Shown piece after piece: positions 9,905 to 20,827 of a stretch of DNA of 64,000 nt. Every line of letters starts with the position of its first letter. The first letter of the stretch is position 1. The notes beneath the pieces are model-generated. The model was not told the origin of the DNA. It searched no databases and saw only the letters and a list, made by a program, of their open reading frames with translations. Position numbers and translations under genes: made by a program. Origin of the DNA: Brachypterus glaber (taxonomy: Eukaryota > Arthropoda > Insecta > Coleoptera > Kateretidae); NCBI GenBank assembly GCA_958510825.1, contig OY294044.1, positions 77,112,895-77,176,894 on the forward strand, read 5' to 3'.

Positions 9905-10241
9905 GGGAGCGCACTTTGGCTTCTGCATTTTTTACTAAAACTTTTTGTCATGATCTAAATCTGCCAAGATTTTTTTTAAGTAGTACAGTGTATACAGTGT
10001 AGGGTATTTTTGTATACATCTTAAAAGATGAATACAAAAATACCCTAAAAGTTGCACAAAATAAATATTTGCAAAAAAAATTGATGCTTTTGGAATCTAG
10101 TTAATATTTTTTCATAAGAATTTTATTTCTTCTACTTGCAGGGCCGATACCTGTCTTAAAAATGGTACTACTTGACAAATATATTTGGCAGATTTTGATT
10201 CAAGACGAAAAGTTTTACTAAACACCTAAATGCGCCCCGAA
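9905..10241. mobile_element. MITE with long inverted repeats and central hairpin
   Basis: The left arm (GGAGCGCACTTTGG through TTTACTAAAACTTTTTGTCA and ATCTGCCAAG, 9905-9972) is matched in inverse at 10183-10241. The centre has a hairpin, AGGGTATTTTTGTATACATC with GATGAATACAAAAATACCCT (10000-10046). No ORF. Confidence 0.7.
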
Positions 10242-10338
10242 ATCTTTAAACTAGTGATATTAAAATAAGTAGACGTTAATGAATAAATGCGTTTATCTAT
10301 TTGCGTTTAATAGTAACGTTACTTACAGGAGCGGTTGT

Positions 10339-10553
10339 ATGCAGCTGTTCATGCCGCGTTTTGATAAACTGCGCATGCGCACGCGCATACACTGACCGTT
10401 TTTCAATATATTATTTTAAATAAAAAACATTTTTTTACAAAAAAAAACACCAAACAGACGCCAAACCAACGTTAACGTAAACCAAGGCCCCCTCATAAAA
10501 AAAAACACCAAACAACAAAAAACCAAAACAAACTCCGGCACGGACAGCTGCAT
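10339..10553. mobile_element. Small inverted-repeat element (ATGCAGCTG ends)
   Basis: ATGCAGCTGTTCATGCCG (10339-10356) and CGGCACGGACAGCTGCAT (10536-10553) are inverted copies with two mismatches. The interior is A- and C-rich with repeated ACACCAAAC phrases on its right side and GCGCATGCGCACGCGC near 10372. No ORF. Confidence 0.5.
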
Positions 10554-10572
10554 TTAAGCGCTTGTTTTTTTA

Positions 10573-11487
10573 CACTTAGCTTCAAGGTAAGTTAGGTTGA
10601 GTTTGTATCTCAGTAAAATCTTATAATGGATTTTCTTAGACAAAAAATGTTTTTCACATTGCATTTCAAAATAATTTTAATATTTAGATATTTTTTTTTG
10701 AACGGATTTAAAATCTGCATAAAAAATACTATAGGGATTGCAAGCGATTTGCGTATAATATGAAAGCTCTTAAAAACCATCTTATAGTTTATATTATTAC
10801 TATAGCCTATTATGTAGTATTTTAGTTTACCAGTTATACCAACATACATAATTCATAATAGCTTCTGTTTCATTCATTATCCAACTAAACAAATTTGGTA
10901 GCCCTGATCTTTTTTCCGCTTTGTTGTCATGTTTATTTTGTATAGATAAGAAGATAACATAATATTCTATAAATATTATGCATCAAATAATTAAAGTTAC
11001 ATAATTCATGGAAGAGACCCTAAAAATTGTTTTACCAACCTTGCATTAAAGTTGGCGAAATCCTCCGCTTACGCATGAGCATTACACCAAATTCGTAAAT
11101 TTATGAATGAAACATCAAGAAATTATAATAAATGAACTTTTTATGGGTAAGTAAGATTTCTTGAAAATGCGAAACAACGGCAACAGCGTAAGATCTATAA
11201 TTTACTACATAATAGGCTATAGTAATAATGTTAACTATAGCACTGTTTAGACTACGCGCGGTGATCTATTAAGTATGGACCTTAGGTCAATTTTTTGTGG
11301 TAAGGCCGGTTAACCTGTATTACATAGTGTATGTATCTCTTTCTCTATTAAAAAAAGAAAGAAGTACATATTCCCCTAAATTGGTTAGTAAACGCTGCTC
11401 CACAACAAATCGGCTTTTATCTAAGAAAATCGATCCTAAGATTTAACTGAGATTTAAACTTAACCTAACTTACCTTAAAGCTCAGTG
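10573..11487. mobile_element. MITE with CACTKAGCTTYAAGG ends and nested inverted repeat
   Basis: The left end CACTTAGCTTCAAGGTAAGT and the right end (inverse of ACTTACCTTAAAGCTCAGTG) continue through GTTAGGTT and ATCTCAGT, giving inverted repeats of about 55 bp. An inner inverted pair built on ACTATAGCCTATTATGTAGT (10800-10820 and 11202-11222) suggests a second element inside. The short minus-strand ORF at 10610-10849 is random. Confidence 0.7.
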
Positions 11488-12639
11488 TGTTTTGTAGTTA
11501 ATGTTTGGGTGTTATAATAAGCTTTATTGTAAAACAATATTAGTGTTTTTTATTCATTTTAAAACAGTTTTGAGGGCTCTTTTTATTTATGTTGGTAACA
11601 AGAACAAATGAACATTGTTTAAAAATTCTGAGAATTCTGGTTCTGTATTTAAATAACAGTTTATAAAGATAAAAAAAAACAAAGTTTAAAGAGCATAAAG
11701 AGAATAAAGAGCACGGGTTTTTGAATGAAGATCCGCGCTTAACATTTAAGGACAATGACTAAGGTTTAAAGAAATGTTAGTCTTGAAACAAGAGAATATG
11801 GCTTTGAACATATCAAAAGACATTTGTCCTTGGTTCAAGGAATCCTTTTTTCTTCTGCGCAAACACTAAACTCGATGCATTATCTGAGTAACAAATTGGA
11901 TCAAGGAAGCTATGATTAGTGGTTTAAAAATGACATTTAGTGATATTTTTATTACGCTTTTGTACTTTTGATCATTTTTGATATTTAGAGTTTTTAAAAA
12001 GTGGAAGTTATAATAAAAGTAAGTTTTTTTATTTATAATATGCTATTAAAATAAAATTTTACCCTACCTGAGCTTAAATTATGTTTTTTAAATAAAATTA
12101 TGAACAGTATTATGTTAACTCGCCAAAAAAATATTTCCATATCGTTTACTGTGAAACCCTTATTTAGCACTGTATTATATTGCTTAATTTTTACAAAACA
12201 GTTGTAGATTGATACTTTAGTTTCCTTTTTGAAGATTTTTCTTGTAATTTCTTCTTGCTTTTTAATAATTATTTGAATTTTTTTTAAACGTCAAAATAAT
12301 GTTTGTATTGACAATGAATTTGAAACCTGATAGCAACCTTACATAGGGAATTAAATTTATTCTACCAACTATACAACAAAAACAAATAAATATCAACTCA
12401 GATAGATTCTATGCGGAGTTTATAAGTGGAGGCATTCGACTGACAGAATGAAAGCGTTTGAGACGCCTCTCTCTCTACACCGGAGTACAAACTTACTCTT
12501 TCTCATCCATTTTTATTAAAGATTTAAAAAAAAACTTAAAATTTAAAATTTTTGTAATTTTTATGATTTTTCAACTAAAAAAGAAAAACAAATGTAAAGT
12601 GTTAAATTGTTACCAATATAAATAAATTAAATTTCCCAA
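11488..12639. other. About 1.15 kb without a recognisable gene
   Basis: The sequence is AT-rich. A 71-codon minus-strand ORF at 11540-11755 has no motif. A short GC-richer block at 12420-12500 contains GAGGC and GCCTC ends of a weak hairpin. Nothing else is supported. Confidence 0.4.
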
Positions 12640-13075
12640 ATTAGTGATTGGGAAATTTTTCAAAAGTATTACTTTCCCTAAGGAAAAAGTCTTGCGTTAT
12701 TAAAAAAAATTCTAAAAGTTTTTATTGCTTTTTTTACGTTTCTGAACTTTTTTTTATACCAAAAAATATAATTTCCGTCAAAAAAAAATCTGTCTGTCTG
12801 TCGGTCTGTCGGTCTGTCGGTCTGTGTGTCCGGGAAATTTTTGACCAAGATAACTCAAGAACGCTTCGGGCTAAAGACTTCAAATTTGGAGCACAGGTTG
12901 ATTATCCAAATTTCTAGGCTGGGATTGTTTTTGGTAAAAATCGGATTGGGGTAAAAGGGTAAAATGGGGTAAAAACATTTTTTTCAAAATAATTTTTTTT
13001 TAATTTGAAAAACTTTTTTTAATTTTTTTTTATTTTTTTTGATTTTGATTTTAATAAACCTATGCCTATAGGGGA
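12640..13075. repeat. Family D repeat (copy 2) with TCTG/TCGG microsatellite
   Basis: This copy contains, in order, a TTTCCCTAAGGAAAAAGTCT block, the microsatellite TCTGTCTGTCTGTCGGTC... (12790-12830), CCGGGAAATTTTTGACCAAG, ATAACTCAAGAACGCTTC, a CTTCAAATTTGGAGCACAGG phrase, and GGGATTGTTTTTGGTAAAAA. It is the longest uninterrupted copy here. The 89-codon ORF across it translates the microsatellite and is not a gene. Confidence 0.75.
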
Positions 13076-13507
13076 AAGTACTATTTTATTAACAGCAGTA
13101 TTTTTTTGTAAGTAAAATAAAACGCGCAAATAGATAAAATAATATAAAGAACTCTTTCCCTAAGACATTTGGCGTACTCGTCCATTGTAAAACTTGGACG
13201 CGTGAGCCAAAATAGTGTTAATTTACCTAAGTACTTGTCCTTTAACATACTAGTATGAAGTTAAAATTTGTAATAATTATTAATTTTATTATTATTTAAG
13301 TATAATTAAGTATTTATTCCTGTAAGAATTATTATTAATTAAAAAATTCTGATTCCAGTCGTAAGCCGATTTTCTGAAATCAAGCGTAGTATATTGTACA
13401 GGATGATTCAGAAATAAGTTACAAAAAAAAACCTGAACATCTTGATGATGCGAAGAATTGACTTTAAGAGTTCAAAAACATTTCTTGCGTACTTTTTTTT
13501 TAATTAA

Positions 13508-14465
13508 CCCTTCGTTAGGCGCGCGGTCTACGATCGTAGACCATGCTTTTTTTTAGCTAGGTAACTTTTTACACGGAGTGTTTACGCTTGCGCCCCTTCG
13601 AGTAGCTGTGCATTATGCATCAATCTATTAGATCAGTAATAATTCACACTTTGAATAGGTATAATATTGTTTTTATTCATATTGAAACCTGCCTGGTCTA
13701 CAATTGTAGACCGCGCGACTAACCACGTTACCTTTTTTATTTTTGCATTTTTTTATTTTGTGTAAGTTTTTATGGTTTCTTATTGTGAATATTGTTTTTC
13801 AAAGTTAGTTTATTAGTTTAAAGATAAATTAAAGATACAATATGTCTTTACCACCAAAAAAAATAGCGGTTTATACACTGGCACGAGTCTTTTTGGGCAT
13901 GAAAGAGCTCATACGTAATGTTTTTGATAAATAAGGTAATTTTCTGTTCTATAAAATTAAAAATTACTTTGGACACTAAATGTGCCTAAGAAGGGAAAAT
14001 AAATCGAAAAAAAAATGCTCAAAATATCATAACTACGATTGCAAAGAGCACATGTACAAGGCGCATGAGTTACTAAAATATTTCATGATTTCGAGTCAAA
14101 TTTTATAATATTTTTTTCTTTTAATTTAGGTGTTTTTTATTTTTTTATAATCGTACATGTTAAAAAAAACAAATGTTTTAGTTTCAGAAAGTTTGTTAAG
14201 TTATTTTTATTTTTTTTTTACATATTACCGTACAGATGTAAAATATATGTTAGAATTGTATATCATTTTTCTTTTACCCTTAACACTTACTAAAACAATA
14301 ATAATTTGAAAAAAATATGTAAATAACTTTTAAATACAACCAAATAAATAACATAAGATATTTGGTTTTTAAAAATATAAATGTGTTTTTTTTTTTAACA
14401 AAAAATAAAATGGTGTAGACCGCGCGCCTAAACACGTTACAAAAAGAGGCGCGCCTAACGAAGGG
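13508..14465. mobile_element. piggyBac-type MITE flanked by TTAA
   Basis: TTAA at 13504-13507 and 14466-14469 flanks ends that begin CCCTTCGTTAGGCGCGC and end GCGCGCCTAACGAAGGG, an exact inverted repeat of 17 bp. TTAA duplication and ends starting CCC are hallmarks of the piggyBac superfamily. Subterminal copies of GGTCTAC...GTAGACC palindromes occur at 13526-13543 and 13694-13711, and a GTAGACCGCGCG phrase recurs near 13703 and 14415. At 13842 a 30-codon ORF (starting MSLPPKKIAVYTLARVF) could be the remnant of a transposase start, but it is followed by stops. No transposase catalytic region remains. Confidence 0.8.
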
Positions 14466-14757
14466 TTAAAAAATCCCCGTCCATCAAAATAGAGAACAGC
14501 ATTTAGACAGTCACAGTGTTGCTGGATTTACCGTAATCCTATTTTAAGGAAAATAATTCTAGAATAACTTTAATGTTTATTTAAACTCCTGGTTATTATT
14601 ATTATTATACTTGCATCAAGAAATATGAATTTAGTTTTTGCAAAACTAAGTTTTATTAAATAAACAAACACCAATCAAAACATAGTGTCTTTAACCAGCG
14701 ATTAGGATACCTACTTGGTGCAAATCCTCATAGGGAGTAAATCTAAAAAAGTACTTT

Positions 14758-15367
14758 TAAATATCTGTGCCCCTTTTAATTTACTGTCCTTCAGTTATGT
14801 CTCAATTTAATTTAAATAAAATATCACAGTTGCAAAAACTACAAAATAGAGGAATGAGAATAATTTTAAAATGTAATCGAAGGACCCCTATTTTATCTAT
14901 GCTATCTACTCTCCAATGGCTTTCGGTATCAAATAGACTATTTTACTGTTCTATGCTTTTTATCTTTAAAATTACTAAAGGACTAACTCCTGCTTATTTT
15001 CAAGATGTTATAGTGTATCAGCATGAAATTCATTACCATGATACAAGAAATAATAGAAACATTTATATACCAAGAGTTAATTTAAATAATACAAGAAATT
15101 CCTTATTTATCAGGGGCATTGAACAGTTTAATAAGCTACCAAATAACATTAAATCATGTTCATCTATTCTAGTATTTAAAAGACAACTTCTTGCATATAT
15201 TTACTCAGTAATGTAATGTTTAACTTAGATTTATTTTATTTAAATTTTTGTTTTGGATATTAATATTATTGCTTTTGTAATATTATTAAGTTATATATTG
15301 TATTTTTTTACTTATTTTGTTACTCTTATATTAGGATGAATCCTATTTAATAAAGATTATTATTATA
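14758..15367 (+). pseudogene. 5'-truncated LINE, C-terminus of ORF2
   Basis: An open frame from about 14761 to TAA at 15213-15216 encodes the thumb and C-terminal part of a Jockey/CR1-group reverse transcriptase. Typical phrases are a proline, YCPSVM, then LQKLQNRGMRIIL, LQWLSV, the HDTRNNRNIYIPR segment, and FNKLPNNIK near the end. The polymerase core (FADD) is absent, so this is a 5'-truncated copy. The 3' untranslated part ends in AATAAAGATTATTATTATAT near 15365, a short ATT-type tail. It is nested within the 13399-15885 element. Confidence 0.8.
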
Positions 15368-15894
15368 TTTACTCTTAATACAACACTTTTAAAGTCATAC
15401 CTGTGAACAGTTTATAATAATGTTATACTTTCCTATATCTTAACAGATAAAATAATGCAGTTTTAGTCATTATTTTTTTTTAATACCTATGCAACATAAA
15501 ATGATTATTGTTCTGTCTGAGATTTTTGTGATATCTAATAACGAATATTTTTTTTTTGTGGTGTGGTGCAGTAACTAATAAATGTTTATGTGGGATGTGC
15601 AAAAATTGGGACTTGATCTTCTATTGGAATAAAAACCAATTAAACCAACAAAATTGTAAGTTTTACCCTAGAAAATGATTTCCTCCTATACTTTTAAAGT
15701 TCAACTTTAAAAACTTGACAACATCGCAATATTAGCGTACGAAAGAACATCACAGGTTCGATTTTAATAAAAAAATATTTCTCAAAAACACCTTATCCCA
15801 TTATTTTATTTTTTCTATGGAAATTTCTATTTAACCTTAAACTATTCACAGATTTTTTTTTCGTATTTATTTCTGAATCACCCTTTATATTGTA

Positions 15895-16333
15895 TATTGA
15901 TTATAAAATTACTTTATGTCATCGTAGTTCATTATTGTGTTTTTATTGCTTAGTTACCAACTACATAATAGTGTACTTTATGCCCGTGCGGGCAAAAAGT
16001 GCATTGTATGGGCATAAAAACACAAAAAACAGTTTTTGATTAACTTATTAATACAACATTTCCTTAGCAACGATAATGTTAAAATCAAATTGAATTTTGG
16101 TTTTTTTAAATATATTGATTTATGTATTTTTTTGCAATAACGAACTAGTATGACATAAAAGTTTATATGTACCGCATGTATTAATAGATGTGTATGACCC
16201 CGAGCGACTTACAAACCCTCGGGCCAGAGGCCCTTGGGTTTGTAAGAACGTCTCCCTCAGGGCATAAACATCTACTTAATACCCTTGATACATAAATAAC
16301 TATTTATACGGTTATACACAGATAAATAATAAA
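15895..16333. other. Spacer with two hairpins, no gene
   Basis: A hairpin-prone GCCCGTGCGGGC sits at 15980-15991, near a repeat of TATGGGCATAA. A larger one, TTACAAACCCTCGGGCC with CTTGGGTTTGTAA, is at 16210-16244. These may belong to a small inverted-repeat element, but termini could not be fixed. Confidence 0.4.
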
Positions 16334-16336
16334 TAA

Positions 16337-18218
16337 CACAGGCCCACAAAAAAAACAAATGTGGTCTGCGCCATGGATAAGCCCAGAATATTCCTATGTA
16401 TTTTCACCCGCTGAAACCGAATCCGCGCTTAGCTTAACCCCTACACGACTGGATTTTTTTCTACAGCCACCAAATGGGAAAAAAGTGACCAACATTATTT
16501 TATTGTGTATATTAGCTCAGTGATTAGTAAGACATAAAAAAAATGTTTTTTTTAATTTTTCTCATATTCTCCATTGAAGAATTTAGGTTAAAAAGGACAA
16601 ACAAAAACGGGAAAACAGGAAACAAGTAACCAAAATTATTTTAAAGTGTATTTCAACTTTAAATGATTAGTAAGAAATATAAAATATGTTTTTTAATTTT
16701 TTAATAACACTAGGCAACAAATCGCAACTTTTTATTTTGCCCCGATCGGAAAGTAAATTTTTCTTACTAATTCGAGGGCGTAGAATCCGAATCTAAGCTT
16801 GGAAAAATTCCAGCACCTAAAATATTTGAGATAAAAGTCCAAGAAATAATGACGTTTTTTTCCAAAATGTTTAAAAAAACGAGTAGGATTCTGAAAATTT
16901 TAGGGTATATTAAAAATATACGAGGAATTCAAAAATATATATGCCAAGGATCTACTGTCACAGTAAGTAAGCGAAAAAGAAAAAAAAGCTTAAAATAAAA
17001 GTACAGACCTACTTAATTGCTCATTTGTGGCAAAACTATCAAATTTGTATAAAATTTTTATAGGACTTAATTTGTAGACTATAAAATTCTCTACAAAAAT
17101 ATTTATACAAATATATTTTTATTTTTTCCCGAGCCCAAAAAATATATTTTTCTTATCAATTTAAAGGCGCAGAATCCGAATTTGACATTGAAAAAAATCC
17201 AGCACGTATTATTTTTTAAATTTTAATAAAGGCAATTATGCCAATTTAAAAATAATTTATAAAAAAAAATATTGCGTATTTTTTGTCCTTTTTTTAATGG
17301 TTCTACATCATAAAAACGTTACTTTATTACATAAGAACCGTATTACGTAACATATTTTTAGTTCATTTTTGACCCCCTAGTGATGATTTTTGACGAATTT
17401 TAGCATGAGTAGGTGGCGAAAAGCTTGTCCCCTTATGCACCCCTCTCCTTACCCTCCACCCTTACTTAGTTTTGTTACAGGATCAATTTTTTGAAATAAT
17501 TTTTTTTCATAATATCCCTATTTATTCTACCTATGAATTTAAAGTTTGCATATTCTAAGTTGGGTATTTTTTAACTGATATTGAGTCGCCGAATGTAAAT
17601 TTGTCTTCAGAATATTTTTATCTCCCGTGATTTTATAACAAAGGAGGGCTAAAATAATGATTTTTTACCACTTTTATCTCATTTTTCTCAGAAACCTTAG
17701 GTAACAGAAATATTCTGAGGCCAGATCTGGTGTCAGCGACCCAAAATTATTTAAAAAACATATGACTCAAATCAGGGCAAGAAATCGTGTTGCCTAGTGT
17801 AATTTAATAATAAAAATAAAATCTTCAATGGAAAAATTAAAAAATTAAAAAACTTATTTTTTATATCTTACAAATCATTTAAAGTTGAAATACACAACAA
17901 CATAATTTTGGTTACTTTTTTCTCGTTTTTACTTTTATATTTTAGAACTATACAATTATTTAAAGGTATTTTTTTTCCTTTTTACTTTTTTTGTGGAAAA
18001 TATTAAAAAAATTAAAAAACATATTTTTTATGTCTTACTTATCATTTTAAGTTGAAATACACAATAAGATAATTTTGGTCAATTTTTTTCGTTTGGTAGC
18101 ATAGTGCGGCTGTAGAATATACAGACGTGTAGGACTTTAGAGTTTAGATTCGAAAATACATATGAATATCATGGTCCTTTCCATGGCGCAGACCACTTTT
18201 ATTTTTTGTGGACCTGTG
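16337..18218. mobile_element. Outer inverted-repeat element with CACAGGYCCACAAAA ends, TAA duplication
   Basis: The left end CACAGGCCCACAAAAAAAAC and the right end (inverse CACAGGTCCACAAAAAATAA) continue through GTGGTCTGCGCCATGGA and CATATGTATTTTC, about 75 bp of strong inverted repeat. TAA lies outside both ends (16334-16336 and 18219-18221). The arms continue more weakly inwards (phrases about ACATAAAAAA and TTGTGTATTT). An inner element is inserted at its centre. Without that, it is about 790 bp and non-coding. A 3-bp duplication and CAC ends would fit the CACTA/EnSpm group, as an inference. Confidence 0.7.
16708..17799. mobile_element. Inner element with CACTAGGCAACA ends, TAA duplication
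   Basis: The left end CACTAGGCAACAAATCGCAA and the inverse of the right end (CACTAGGCAACACGATTTCT) form the inverted repeat. TAA flanks both sides (16705-16707 and 17800-17802). It is 1,092 bp and I see no ORF. It is inserted in the middle of the 16337-18218 element. A reverse-orientation partial copy lies at 32893-33705 and shares the same terminal CCTAGTG. Confidence 0.75.
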
Positions 18219-18221
18219 TAA

Positions 18222-18880
18222 TTAAAGCTACCTATTTATGTTATAGGTTTCTATATTTTTAAAAATTAATTAAAAAAAATTTGCACAAAGAGGTCCAAAT
18301 AATAAATACAGGGTGTTAAGACTTATTAACATTTTCATGTAAAATTTTCAATATTTATGCACAAAATATTGAAAATTTGTTAGTTAGTTATACATCTGAA
18401 CGGTATAGCCTTCGAAAGTAGAATAGTACGAGGTTAAACAAACAAACAAACAAACAATTACTATAGACTATTGTGCCTCTCACTTGCTCGCATCCTGCCT
18501 TACGATGGTTAAAGCGTAAAGTTGAGAGCGCTCTCATCTATAGTAAAAAATATTACTATATTATATAGTAATATATCATATCACACCTACGTTGCTATTT
18601 AAAAATTTGTCCTTAACTGCCCCTCTGGCGACCCCTCATCGAATAAAAAATTAAAAAATATTAAAACTTGAAATTTTTGCTGTCGGATAAATATAGTTTG
18701 TACCTTATCCCGTCAAAAAGTTACGGGGGGTGTACCATTTAAAATAATAACCCTGTATTGTTATATTCTATAAAAAAATTAACCGGATCAGCGAAAAGTT
18801 GTATCTACCATTTAAATCTAACTTGTCAGATTAAAAAAAAATGGTGTCACGGAATATATGTTTATAATTAATTATTATTA
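18222..18880. other. No gene recognised
   Basis: A single CAGGGTGTTAAGACTTATTA terminus-like phrase at 18311 recalls family B ends, but no partner was found. (AAAC)5 lies near 18436, and TATTACTATATTATATAGTA at 18549 is a short palindrome. Nothing coding is seen. Confidence 0.4.
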
Positions 18881-18967
18881 AGGGCAGGTTTATCAATATG
18901 CAGATAAAGTTAACTATAGTATAATTACCATGGAAACTCCAATAAAATAGCAGAATTTAAGGTTAAC

Positions 18968-19119
18968 TAAGAGCATGTCCACAGTCTCGCATAAGATCGT
19001 AATACATAAGAATGCGATGCCGTTTTTGGCTTGATGGGCCGCCATGTATCTTGTAAGCCAATCACGGCATCGCATTCTTATGTTTTATGTTCTTATGCAA
19101 GCTTCTGGATATGCCTTAA
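18968..19119. mobile_element. Short hairpin MITE (GCATGTCCACAG ends)
   Basis: The left arm (GCATGTCCACAGTCTCGCAT on to ACATAAGAATGCGATGCCG) and its inverse on the right (CGGCATCGCATTCTTATGT to GCATAAGAAC and GGATATGC) make a palindrome of about 60-bp arms around a 25-base loop. It is short and complete. The 65-codon ORF crossing it at 19044 is a shadow. Confidence 0.75.
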
Positions 19120-19388
19120 GGCCCATCAACGAACTAATAACTCTTCTCTCTAGAATAGGCATTTCATTTGTAAAAACTGACAAAAACGTAGCCAACATAT
19201 ACATTTGTCTGTCTTACTCGCACAGCTTTGTTCTAACATAGACAACAATAACAGTTACTGGTAATTGTTATTGTTCAGGCCTGAATATACCTACTATTTG
19301 TTTACAAACAAACCGAGATGTTGGCGATACTTTATATTAACGGTATGCTTATTCTAGAGAGAATAGTTATTAGTTCGTTGAGGCCCAT
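19119..19388. mobile_element. Foldback element (GGCCCATCAACGAACTAATA arms)
   Basis: The left arm GGCCCATCAACGAACTAATA then TCTCTCTAGAATA (19119-19160) is inverted at 19340-19388. A second inverted pair (GCCAACAT and ATGTTGGC) follows inside. It abuts the preceding hairpin element. Confidence 0.65.
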
Positions 19389-19574
19389 ATAAATTTTACC
19401 TGCGCATTGATAAAGTGGCCCTGAATAAATATTGTGCTATGATGGTTAGCAAGATGCCCATGAAATGTAATAGATTTTTTTATAAATAAATTTTTGTATA
19501 AAACGAATAGTCTTTTATGAACCTAGATAATAGTTATTTATGCCGGTTTTAGGTAATCATATAAAATCTTTTTT

Positions 19575-20100
19575 TTTCTATTTTGCGACACTTATAAGCT
19601 TATAATCACAAGCATTTTGCTTGTTCTTATAGGCCCATAAGAGGTGTCTACTTTTTTTTGGGTGGGCAACAGACAAAAGCCTATCGCTTGACGTTTCTTG
19701 TGCAAATGTTAACGTCGCTTTAAAGTTTAATTTTCTACAAAATTTTGTGCATAGGTTATTTTTGACCGTGTTAAAATTGTGGCTTGGTTACTTGCAGTGA
19801 AAAAGAGAAGAAATGACTATAAAATATATCAAAATAATATTTATTCTTAGAATTTTAAACATGGCGAAAACTGTAATGCCAATCCGAAACAAAAATCCCT
19901 AAATCTGTCATCAATTTAAATGTAAGTTTTTTAAAATTTTAGAGCAAAATAGAAAAAGTTTTATAAAGCACTCGTTTCTTAACACGTTTTTAGCGCACTA
20001 GTACTTTAAAAAACTCGCCGCAAGCAGCTCGTTTTCTAAACTTGTACTCGTGCGCTAAAAACTTATGAAACTAGTACTTTAATATACTATTATATTTTGT
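19575..20100. repeat. Family E dispersed repeat (copy 1)
   Basis: This is an approximately 520-bp repeat starting around TTATAAGCTTATAATCACAAG, through GGCCCATAAGAGGTGTC, GGGCAACAGACAAAAGCCTA, AAATTGTGGCTTGGTTACTT and GAGCAAAATAGAAAAAG. It ends in a hairpin-rich part with GTACTTTAA, CTCGTTTTCTAAACTTGTAC and ACTAGTACTTTAA. Full or interrupted copies are at 57882-58390 and 58385-59335. No ORF is conserved among them. It may be the terminal part of a larger element. Confidence 0.7.
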
Positions 20101-20827
20101 TTGGTATCGCTCAAAAGCTTATAAAATTTAGATTTTAAAACCATTTAATTTTTTAGTATGTCTTAGTTTTTGTGGAAATTGTGACACTTTTGGTGGAAAA
20201 AAAAGTGAAAAATAAAATAAAACAAAAGATATACTCTTAACAAAAGTGTCACTTTGGAATACAAGCGCATAAAAATGAATTGTCGGGAAACAAGTACGAA
20301 AATTTGGAAGCAAATAAAAAATATTAAAACAAATATTTTATTATAATGACAACTTTGTACAATATACGGTCCAAACCTACCCGAGTGAAATAATTTTCCT
20401 CTATGTCAAAATAACTTTAAAGTCATCTTGCCCTATGCAATAAATAAAATCTCATCGACTAATACAATATTAAACATAATATGTTATATGTTATAGTGAG
20501 TGTAACACTGTTTTCGAAACCTTCGTTTTTCTCGATCAACTCGTTTTTTTAAGACACACAGTGGTTTTTTGCCCATAGTTGTAGTAAAAAATAATTAAGG
20601 TCTAAATATTCTTTTGTCATGGATTGGTTCTCTAAGCTAAAACAAGCGTATTTGAAATAGTTTTATTCGTTTGTTTTTTATAGACACTTAATTTTTGTAG
20701 ATGTTTTTTAGAAAGAGGGTTAAATTTATACTCGAACGATTTTTTTAATCTCGTGACTTTTCGAGGGTAGTTTACGTCGACCTCAGAACTTTAATAATAA
20801 AAAAAGTATCTGAAGAGCTTTCAAAAA
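20101..20827. other. No gene recognised
   Basis: A 61-codon minus-strand ORF at 20128-20313 has no recognisable features. The rest is AT-rich without evident inverted repeats. Confidence 0.4.

Larger units (their letters stand above)
13399..15885. mobile_element. Element flanked by a 9-bp direct repeat, containing two nested insertions
   Basis: The left terminus CAGGATGATTCAGAAATAA and the inverse of the right terminus, AAGGGTGATTCAGAAATAA, differ at two positions. The 9-mer TATATTGTA lies directly outside both ends (13390-13398 and 15886-15894), a convincing target duplication. A piggyBac-type MITE (13508-14465) and a LINE 3' fragment (about 14758-15367) sit inside. Subtracting them leaves roughly 0.9 kb of AT-rich sequence with no ORF I recognise. 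A 9-bp duplication would suit a Mutator-like or similar transposase, but the termini do not settle that. Confidence 0.6.
18881..19422. mobile_element. Outer inverted-repeat element holding two foldbacks
   Basis: AGGGCAGGTTTATCAATATG (18881) is matched in inverse by TGCGCATTGATAAAGTGGCCCT (ending 19422). Within it lie a tight hairpin element (18968-19119) and a second foldback (19119-19388). The outer pair is weaker (several mismatches) and could be coincidence of two fragments, but order and spacing suggest nesting. Confidence 0.45.

Noticed and set aside
12790..12830. Cysteine/serine-rich protein (SVCLSVCRSVGLC)
   Set aside because: It comes from the TCTG/TCGG microsatellite of family D, and the reading frame is not shared with the other copies.
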